Positions 1-4,696 of a stretch of 6,565 nt of DNA are shown here, one piece after another. The notes under the pieces were generated by a model. That model searched no databases. It saw nothing but the letters and a program-made list of their open reading frames with translations, and was not told where the DNA came from. How positions within the stretch are numbered: position 1 is the first letter of the stretch; each line of letters opens with the position of its first letter. A program made the translations under genes and the position numbers. The stretch covers positions 1-6,565 of the forward strand of contig CAKOXG010000042.1 of assembly GCA_934130025.1 (NCBI GenBank). The letters are read 5' to 3'. The DNA comes from an uncultured Clostridia bacterium. GTDB taxonomy: Bacteria > Bacillota > Clostridia > TANB77 > CAG-508.

Positions 1-1397
1 ATGATGTTGCAGGTGATGGTACTACAACAGCAACAGTTTTAGCACAAAGCATGATTAAAGAAGGTGTTAAAAATGTTGCTGCAGGTGGAGACCCAATGGC
101 AATAAAAAGAGGTATTTCTAAAACTGTTGATAAAGCAGTTGAAGAACTAAAAAAAGTAAGTTCAAATGTTGCTGGAAAAGAAGATATAGCAAGAGTTGCA
201 AGTATATCTGCAAATGATAGAGAAATTGGTGAATTAATTTCAGAGGCTATGGAAAAAGTTACAAAAGATGGTGTTATAACAATAGAGGAATCTAAAACAT
301 CAAATACAGAGCTTAACATAGTTGAAGGAATGGAATTTGATAAAGGTTATGTTTCTCCATACATGGTAACAGATACAGAAAAAATGGAAGCAGTTGTAGA
401 TAACCCATATATATTAATTACAGATAAGAAAATAAGCAATATTCAAGAAATATTACCATTACTAGAAACATTAATGCAACAATCTGGTAAATTAGTAATA
501 ATTTGTGATGACATTGAACAAGAAGCATTATCAACATTAATCTTAAATAAATTAAGAGGTGTAATAAATGTTCTAGCTGTTAAAGCTCCTGGATATGGAG
601 ATAAAAGAAAAGCTATGTTACAAGATATTGCAACATTAACAGGTGGAGAAGTTATAACAGCTGATTTAGGATTAGAATTAAAAGACACAACAGTTGCACA
701 ATTAGGTAGAGCAAAACAAATAAAAGCAGACAAAGAACATACAATAATAGTTGACGGAAGCGGAGATAAAAAAGCAATAGCAGAAAGAGTTGCACAATTA
801 AGAGCCCAAATAGAAGAAGAAAAGAGCTCTTATGAAAAAGAACAATTACAAGAACGTTTAGCAAAACTTGCTGGAGGTGTTGCTGTAATTGGTGTTGGAG
901 CTGCAACAGAAGTTGAAATGAAAGACAAAAAACTAAGAATTGAAGATGCTTTATCTGCAACAAGAGCAGCTGTTGAAGAAGGTATAGTTGCAGGTGGTGG
1001 AACAGCATTTGTAAACATTCTACCGGAAGTAGAAAAATTTGTAGAAGGCTTGCCACAAGAAGAAAAATTAGGTGGTAAAATAGTTACAAGAGCTCTTCAA
1101 GAGCCAGTAAGACAAATTGCAATAAATGCAGGATTAGAGCCAGCAGTTATTCTAGAAAAAGTAAAAGCTTCACCAGCAGGTGTCGGATTTGATGCAGGCA
1201 AAGAAGAATATGTAGATATGAAAAAAGCAGGAATTGTAGACCCAACTAAAGTTTCAAGAAGTGCACTTCAAAATGCTGCATCAGTAGCATCAATGATATT
1301 AACAACAGAAAGTATAGTAACAGATAAGAAAGAACCAAAAGGATGTGGATGTGGAGACCATAATGACGGTGCTGCAGACATGGGTGGAATGTACTAA
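1..1397 (+). CDS. groEL: Chaperonin GroEL (Hsp60), 5' end cut by window edge
   Basis: ATP-driven cytosolic chaperonin that folds proteins inside a double heptameric ring capped by GroES. The frame is open from base 3, where the protein reads DVAGDGTTTATVLAQ, the ATP-binding motif around E. coli Asp87, so about 82 N-terminal residues lie outside the window. 464 residues are visible, giving a full length near 546, normal for the family. Also visible are the equatorial EDALSATRAAVEEG segment with the catalytic Asp equivalent to E. coli D398 (codon 945-947), the following GGG nucleotide-binding turn, and the apical-domain stretch GYVSPYMVTD. The C-terminus ends in GGMY but lacks a run of GGM repeats; instead it carries a GCGCG stretch with two cysteines. 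Any groES partner and CIRCE operator would lie upstream and out of view. Identity is certain. Confidence 0.98.
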   Translation, partial: DVAGDGTTTATVLAQSMIKEGVKNVAAGGDPMAIKRGISKTVDKAVEELKKVSSNVAGKEDIARVASISANDREIGELISEAMEKVTKDGVITIEESKTSNTELNIVEGMEFDKGYVSPYMVTDTEKMEAVVDNPYILITDKKISNIQEILPLLETLMQQSGKLVIICDDIEQEALSTLILNKLRGVINVLAVKAPGYGDKRKAMLQDIATLTGGEVITADLGLELKDTTVAQLGRAKQIKADKEHTIIVDGSGDKKAIAERVAQLRAQIEEEKSSYEKEQLQERLAKLAGGVAVIGVGAATEVEMKDKKLRIEDALSATRAAVEEGIVAGGGTAFVNILPEVEKFVEGLPQEEKLGGKIVTRALQEPVRQIAINAGLEPAVILEKVKASPAGVGFDAGKEEYVDMKKAGIVDPTKVSRSALQNAASVASMILTTESIVTDKKEPKGCGCGDHNDGAADMGGMY

Positions 1398-1462
1398 AAT
1401 AAAAATTACATAATATAAAAAGATAAATAAGTTGTGTAATAATAAAAAAAATAGTGATTAAC

Positions 1463-1493
1463 TGTTTAAAAATAAAATAAATAATGGTATAAT
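1463..1493 (+). promoter_or_regulatory. Probable promoter for tRNA-Leu and the downstream FHA-ABC gene
   Basis: A perfect TATAAT lies at 1488-1493, preceded by TG one base upstream (TGGTATAAT), an extended -10 element. The -35 region is weak: TTTAAA at 1465-1470 gives a 17-bp spacer, and TGTTTA at 1463-1468 gives 19. An extended -10 can compensate for a poor -35. Transcription would start near 1500, about 43 nt before the tRNA and inside the hairpin that follows. No other promoter-like sequence sits between groEL and the tRNA, so this is the best candidate for driving both the tRNA and the gene behind it. Confidence 0.55.
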
Positions 1494-1494
1494 A

Positions 1495-1534
1495 AAAAGC
1501 ATGGAAAAGATAATATTATCTATTCTATGCTTTT
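1495..1534 (+). terminator. Hairpin with T-tract, probable groEL terminator
   Basis: Bases 1495-1514 pair with 1515-1534 through 20 positions with one mismatch (A-A) and one G-T wobble. The outer stem is AAAAGCAT/ATGCTTTT and the centre is the perfect palindrome GATAATATTATC. It is followed by TTTTGTTT. This fits an intrinsic terminator about 100 nt after the groEL stop, usable in both directions, although the stem is A/T-rich. Because a promoter lies just upstream, it could also act as a leader hairpin on the tRNA transcript, or its palindromic centre could be an operator. Confidence 0.6.
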
Positions 1535-1542
1535 GTTTAAAT

Positions 1543-1627
1543 GCGAGCATGCTGGAATTGGTAGACAGGCACGTCTCAGAAGCGTGTGCCTTACGGCGTA
1601 TGAGTTCGACTCTCATTGTTCGCACCA
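1543..1627 (+). tRNA. tRNA-Leu, anticodon CAG
   Basis: A complete class II tRNA. Acceptor strands GCGAGCA (1543-1549) and TGTTCGC (1617-1623) pair over seven positions with one G-T wobble. The anticodon stem CACGT/GCGTG encloses the loop CTCAGAA, giving anticodon CAG, which reads CUG leucine codons. The extra arm TGCC-TTAC-GGCG is the long variable arm expected for leucine. The T arm is ATGAG-TTCGACT-CTCAT. The discriminator A and a genomically encoded CCA follow at 1624-1627. The FHA-ABC gene begins only 34 nt further on, with no terminator between. Confidence 0.96.
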
Positions 1628-1649
1628 GTAAAATAAATATTAACCAAAG

Positions 1650-1655
1650 AAGGAG
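1650..1655 (+). promoter_or_regulatory. Ribosome binding site fixing the true start of the FHA-ABC gene
   Basis: AAGGAG lies six bases before ATG 1662. No comparable site precedes the ATG at 1786, which opens the main FHA frame (upstream is CTATAAACATTTCAAAA). Initiation therefore belongs at 1662, and the short first frame is the real N-terminus. Confidence 0.8.
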
Positions 1656-1661
1656 AAAATA

Positions 1662-1793
1662 ATGGGGACAAGTGAAAGGGAATATGAAAGCTTTGATCAT
1701 TTTAATATAAAAGCAGGAAAAGGAGATAATTATTTTTTAAGTATTTTGGACGATAATCGGCATAAGTACTATAAACATTTCAAAAATGGATAA
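1662..1793 (+). CDS. N-terminal fragment (43 codons) of the FHA-ABC protein
   Basis: A short frame with a good ribosome binding site that ends at TAA 1791-1793, overlapping the next frame (ATG 1786) by eight bases. Its last part, NYFLSILDDNRHKYYKHFK, matches the residues leading into FHA2 of the same protein (VVFLLSIGNGMDEWKKYTLH). It therefore supplies the first beta strands of FHA1 and is not an unrelated small protein. Skipping one A of the run at 1782-1786 joins it in frame to DKNLITFGSGENNDI. The overlap ATGGATAA could allow coupled re-initiation of the next frame, in which case the fragment might be made as a separate peptide. It would have been overlooked as a gene on length alone. Confidence 0.7.
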   Translation: MGTSEREYESFDHFNIKAGKGDNYFLSILDDNRHKYYKHFKNG

Positions 1794-2823
1794 GAATTTG
1801 ATTACATTTGGAAGTGGAGAAAATAACGATATAAAAATAAATTCTAAAGCACTGGATTCTGAACAGGGTTATTTAGAAGTTAATGAATTTGGAATAAAAG
1901 TTATAAACACAAGTAACACTTCTCAAATGTTTGGTAATAATAATAAATTATTAGAGGATTCATATTTAACAGGAGGAAATTTTTTAAAATTTATTAATCA
2001 GGAACACCCAGAAATAAAAGGTGTAGTATTTTTATTGTCTATTGGAAATGGAATGGATGAATGGAAAAAATATACTCTTCACCAGGGCGCTAATACTCTT
2101 GGAAGCAGTGGAGAATGCGATATAGTGCTTCCGCCCAAAGGTGTAGCTAAAAGGCATGCCACAATAAATAAAAGTGGAAGCAGAATGAATATTTACAATG
2201 ATTACAGTGTGAATGAAACATATGTAAATGGGTATTCAGTTCCACAGATGGAAAAAGCTGACCTTATTGATTTAGATGTGATTATAATTGGAAATTCCAA
2301 AATGATTGTTTCAGATAATAAGGTTTACTATCAAATAAAGGCGAGAGGGGTCAGACTCGATGCTATTGATATAGTAAAAAAGGTAAGAATTAAATTTAAA
2401 GTTAAGGAAATATCATCACACGTAAATATGCAAATAAAGCCATCCGAATTTGTAGCTTTCGTTGGAGGATCAGGAGCAGGCAAGTCTACCTTTTTAAAAT
2501 GTATAAGTGGAGTTAATAAGCCTACATCGGGAACAGTTTTAATAAATGGAGAAAATTTATACGAAAATTATGAGAGCCTAAAATATAACATAGGGTATGT
2601 TCCACAAGATGATATTGTATATTCTAACTTAACACTTCATGATATGTTAAATTATTCAGCTAAATTGAGAATGCCTGATAATACTAATAAAAAAGAAAGA
2701 ATGGAAAGAATTAAAGAAGTTTTAAACATTGTACGGTTTGAGCGATTTCGAAAATTCGTATATAAGGCAATTAAGTGGAGGGCAAAGAAAAAGAGCAAGT
2801 ATAGCAGTAGAGTTAATAGCTGA
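1786..2823 (+). CDS. FHA domains and front half of the ATPase of the FHA-ABC transporter (middle frame)
   Basis: Holds most of FHA1 (LITFGSGENNDIKI), all of FHA2 (NTLGSSGECDIVL, RHATI, NETYVNG), the linker, and the ATPase up to the helical subdomain. Walker A is at 2464-2490 and the Q-loop at 2587-2610. FHA domains normally bind phosphothreonine peptides, so the usual role would be to couple kinase signalling to transport. In both domains, however, the GR arginine is replaced by serine, and the SxxH serine is lost (GVAKRHA in FHA2, unrecognisable in FHA1). The authentic protein ends near RIKEVLNIV. The remaining residues up to the stop at 2821-2823 (RFERFRKF...) are an out-of-frame tail after the frameshift near 2734. 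Taken alone this frame lacks LSGGQ, Walker B and membrane helices and could not work as a transporter. The ATG at 1786 has no ribosome binding site. Confidence 0.85.
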   Translation: MDKNLITFGSGENNDIKINSKALDSEQGYLEVNEFGIKVINTSNTSQMFGNNNKLLEDSYLTGGNFLKFINQEHPEIKGVVFLLSIGNGMDEWKKYTLHQGANTLGSSGECDIVLPPKGVAKRHATINKSGSRMNIYNDYSVNETYVNGYSVPQMEKADLIDLDVIIIGNSKMIVSDNKVYYQIKARGVRLDAIDIVKKVRIKFKVKEISSHVNMQIKPSEFVAFVGGSGAGKSTFLKCISGVNKPTSGTVLINGENLYENYESLKYNIGYVPQDDIVYSNLTLHDMLNYSAKLRMPDNTNKKERMERIKEVLNIVRFERFRKFVYKAIKWRAKKKSKYSSRVNS

Positions 2824-4009
2824 CCCAAGCTTATTTTTCTTAGATGAACCTACCAGTGGACTAGATCCTGGAACTGAAAGAAGCATAATGAAAACTCTAA
2901 AAACAATGTCTGAAATGGGGAAAACAATAATATTGGTTACTCACAATACATTAAATTTACATTTGTGTGATAAAATTGCCTTTTTCGGAGAAGGTGGAAA
3001 ACTATGCTTTTTTGGCTCACCGAATGATGCACTAGAATTTTTTAATGTGACTGACTTTGTTGATATTTATAATATAATTAATGAAGATGTAGACGCATGG
3101 AAAACGAAATTTGACAATTCAGTATATGCACAAAACATGACGGAAATTGAAGCTAAACCAAGCACAAATAAAGTTATAAATAAGAAAAAATCTTTCTTTA
3201 AACAATTGAGCATTTTAATAGCAAGGTACATAAAACTTATATCAAATGATATACAGCAAATGATGCTGCTATTTGCACAGGCGCCTTTAATTGCAATACT
3301 GCTATCCCTTGTTACAACAGACCAGCTGTATAAAGGCTATGATGATACAAAAGCTATACTGTTTTCTTTAGGATGTAGCTCAATATGGCTAGGATTATTG
3401 AATGCAATTCAAGAGATTTGCAAAGAAAAAGTTATACTTCAAAAAGAACACATGGCTGATTTGAAGTTATCTGCGTATCTTTTCTCTAAAATTATTGTAC
3501 AAGGAATACTTGCTTTTTTACAGGCAACTTGTTTAGTATTTATATTTCAAAAAATGTCAGGGCAAGCTGAAACAAGCATATTAATTAATCCATTCTGGGA
3601 TATGCAGATAATATGTTTCTTATCAATATTATCCGCTGCAACGCTAGGACTATTTATATCCACACTCGTAAAAAATTCAAACTTAGCAATGTCAATGTGC
3701 CCACTACTATTAGTGCCACAATTATTGTTTTCAGGTATGCTATTTAAGCTAGAGGGAATAACAGATTTTATTTCAAATTTTATACTATGTAGATGGACTG
3801 TTGAAGGATTGGGAACAAGCGTAGACTTAAACTCGCTAACTCATCTTGTACAAACAATTAATCCACTAATACAAGTAGAAGCAGAAGATTACTTCCTATT
3901 TACGCAAGAACACATGATAAAGGTAATTGGAGTAATATGTATTATGACTCTTGCATTAATTGTAGCAAGTTATATAGTTTTAAGAAAAAATGTAGATAAA
4001 AATATGTAA
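2729..4009 (+). CDS. Back half of the ATPase and six-helix permease of the FHA-ABC transporter (last frame)
   Basis: Carries LSGGQRKR (from 2771), Walker B LFFLDEPTSGLD with catalytic Glu codon 2846-2848, and the H-loop VTHN (His codon 2942-2944). About 75 linker residues follow, and then six predicted membrane helices at roughly residues 178-196, 209-226, 252-273, 292-312, 318-338 and 396-418 of this frame. The segment AATLGLFISTLVKNSNLAMS followed by PQLLFSGMLF is typical of ABCG/ABC2-type membrane domains. The nominal TTG at 2729 is only the first possible start codon in the frame and has no ribosome binding site; homology enters this frame at GLSDFENSYIRQLSGGQ (from 2735), continuing directly from NIV in the preceding frame. 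A terminator follows at 4020. Confidence 0.88.
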   Translation: MYGLSDFENSYIRQLSGGQRKRASIAVELIADPSLFFLDEPTSGLDPGTERSIMKTLKTMSEMGKTIILVTHNTLNLHLCDKIAFFGEGGKLCFFGSPNDALEFFNVTDFVDIYNIINEDVDAWKTKFDNSVYAQNMTEIEAKPSTNKVINKKKSFFKQLSILIARYIKLISNDIQQMMLLFAQAPLIAILLSLVTTDQLYKGYDDTKAILFSLGCSSIWLGLLNAIQEICKEKVILQKEHMADLKLSAYLFSKIIVQGILAFLQATCLVFIFQKMSGQAETSILINPFWDMQIICFLSILSAATLGLFISTLVKNSNLAMSMCPLLLVPQLLFSGMLFKLEGITDFISNFILCRWTVEGLGTSVDLNSLTHLVQTINPLIQVEAEDYFLFTQEHMIKVIGVICIMTLALIVASYIVLRKNVDKNM

Positions 4010-4019
4010 GTAAATAATA

Positions 4020-4062
4020 AAAAATGAGATTTAGGTTAAATATTAACTTAAATCTCATTTTT
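4020..4062. terminator. Bidirectional intrinsic terminator between convergent units
   Basis: AAAAATGAGATTTA (4020-4033) pairs perfectly with TAAATCTCATTTTT (4049-4062). The pairing continues inwards through a G-T wobble and GTTAA/TTAAC, giving a 20-bp stem with a 3-nt loop (ATA). T-tracts flank the stem on either strand. It lies 10 nt after the FHA-ABC stop (+ strand) and 24 nt after the stop of the LPQTG protein (- strand), so it serves both units. Confidence 0.93.
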
Positions 4063-4086
4063 ATTGTATTATTTGTTATGAGTTTT

Positions 4087-4680
4087 TTAAAATGACTTGT
4101 ATTGCTTATATTTTATTATACAAAATACTGCAAAAGCTATAACAGCGAATATAGAAATTACTGTTATAACGGCCCCACCTGTTTGAGGTAGAGTTTTATC
4201 TCCAACAACTGTATTATCTATAACATTACTTGGTTTATTAGTATCATTATTGTCTTTGGAAGGTGTGTTATCAGTAGGAACTTTAGAATCAACCCATTCC
4301 TTTATAACAGATATTTCTTCTTTTAAATCTCCAATATTTGTACTATCTGCTTCTGCAATTTGTGACTTAATTTCAATTTCCAATACATTTAATACAAGAG
4401 GATTCATTCCCTCAACAGTATTCAATTTGTCAACCTCAGCATTTAGTGTATCTTTCAAAGTTTGGTCAACAGTAGTAGAAGAATTCAATTCATTGTAAAT
4501 ATTATCAACAATAACTTTTAATTGCTTTAAATTACCTAAGTCATTCTCAAATTCATTTAACAAACTTATTAGTTCATCTTTGTCTTGTGTTGCAGCATTT
4601 ACTTTACATGGTGCAAATGAAAGGAATAACAAAGAAAGAATAACTAGTGTAAATATAAACTTTGTAATATTTGAATTCAT
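4087..4680 (-). CDS. Small LPQTG cell-wall-anchored surface protein
   Basis: A 197-residue exported protein of unknown function. Residues 1-29 form a signal peptide: a short basic N-region, a hydrophobic core FIFTLVILSLLFLSF, and a cleavage site VNA|A. Residues 30-130 are predicted mainly helical, with acidic amphipathic patterns (DELISLLNEFENDLGNLKQL). Residues 133-160 form a low-complexity, hydrophilic stalk rich in Asn, Asp, Thr and Pro. Next comes the sortase signal LPQTG (164-168, codons at 4177-4191), then a hydrophobic helix and a basic tail (KYKQYKSF). A class-A-type or housekeeping sortase should cleave between Thr and Gly and attach it to peptidoglycan; no sortase gene is in the window. 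The ribosome binding site AAGGAGG lies nine bases upstream and overlaps the stop of the hydrolase gene, so the two genes are co-translated from one message. I recognise no named family for the helical region. Confidence 0.93.
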   Translation of the reverse strand: MNSNITKFIFTLVILSLLFLSFAPCKVNAATQDKDELISLLNEFENDLGNLKQLKVIVDNIYNELNSSTTVDQTLKDTLNAEVDKLNTVEGMNPLVLNVLEIEIKSQIAEADSTNIGDLKEEISVIKEWVDSKVPTDNTPSKDNNDTNKPSNVIDNTVVGDKTLPQTGGAVITVISIFAVIAFAVFCIIKYKQYKSF

Positions 4681-4689
4681 AATTATTAT

Positions 4690-4696
4690 CCTCCTT
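4690..4696 (-). promoter_or_regulatory. Ribosome binding site of the LPQTG gene, overlapping the hydrolase stop
   Basis: On the minus strand the hydrolase stop and this site read TAAGGAGG: the last two bases of the stop codon are the first two of AAGGAGG. The start codon follows after nine bases. A ribosome terminating on the hydrolase is positioned on the next gene's site, which suggests translational coupling and linked amounts of the two proteins. Confidence 0.88.

Larger units (their letters stand above)
1662..4009 (+). pseudogene. FHA-FHA-ABC half-transporter (Rv1747-like), split by two frameshifts
   Basis: Read as one gene with one base skipped near 1782-1786 and one near 2734, this stretch encodes 781 residues. 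Domains in order: FHA1 (about residues 20-110), FHA2 (about 118-195), ABC ATPase (about 225-455) and a six-helix ABC2/ABCG-type membrane domain (about 530-775). Walker A (GGSGAGKST) starts at residue 268; the Q-loop Gln is 315, LSGGQ is 370-374, Walker B Asp/Glu are 394/395 and the H-loop His is 427. This is the architecture of Mycobacterium tuberculosis Rv1747, an ABC exporter with paired FHA domains. A half-transporter of this type would dimerise in the cytoplasmic membrane; the substrate cannot be told from sequence. The start is ATG 1662, with AAGGAG six bases upstream and an in-frame stop at 1641-1643. Apart from the two shifts the reading is undamaged, so sequencing errors, recent inactivation and recoding all remain possible. 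Confidence 0.8.

Noticed and set aside
652..1056. 134-codon Leu-rich minus-strand frame inside groEL, looking like a membrane protein
   Set aside because: It is the antisense of the Lys/Glu/Gln- and Ala-rich groEL reading. The Leu-rich composition follows from the complementary codons.
1458..1700. 80-codon minus-strand frame covering the tRNA-Leu
   Set aside because: It lies across a complete tRNA gene, a hairpin and the start of the FHA-ABC gene, and has no ribosome binding site or recognisable protein features.
1775..1800. Programmed -1 frameshift at the A run
   Set aside because: The two frames are joined by a +1 (one-base skip) change, not -1, so a classical -1 slippery heptamer would not restore the protein. 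No downstream pseudoknot-like structure was evident by eye.
1543..1800. Integration site of a mobile element at the tRNA-Leu 3' end
   Set aside because: There is no integrase gene in the window, and I saw no second copy of the tRNA 3' end that would mark an attachment-site repeat.
4600..4680. Possible lipobox cysteine at residue 25 of the LPQTG protein
   Set aside because: The context FAPC has Pro just before the Cys, which does not fit the lipobox. A standard signal peptidase I site (VNA|A) follows, and the protein already has a sortase anchor.
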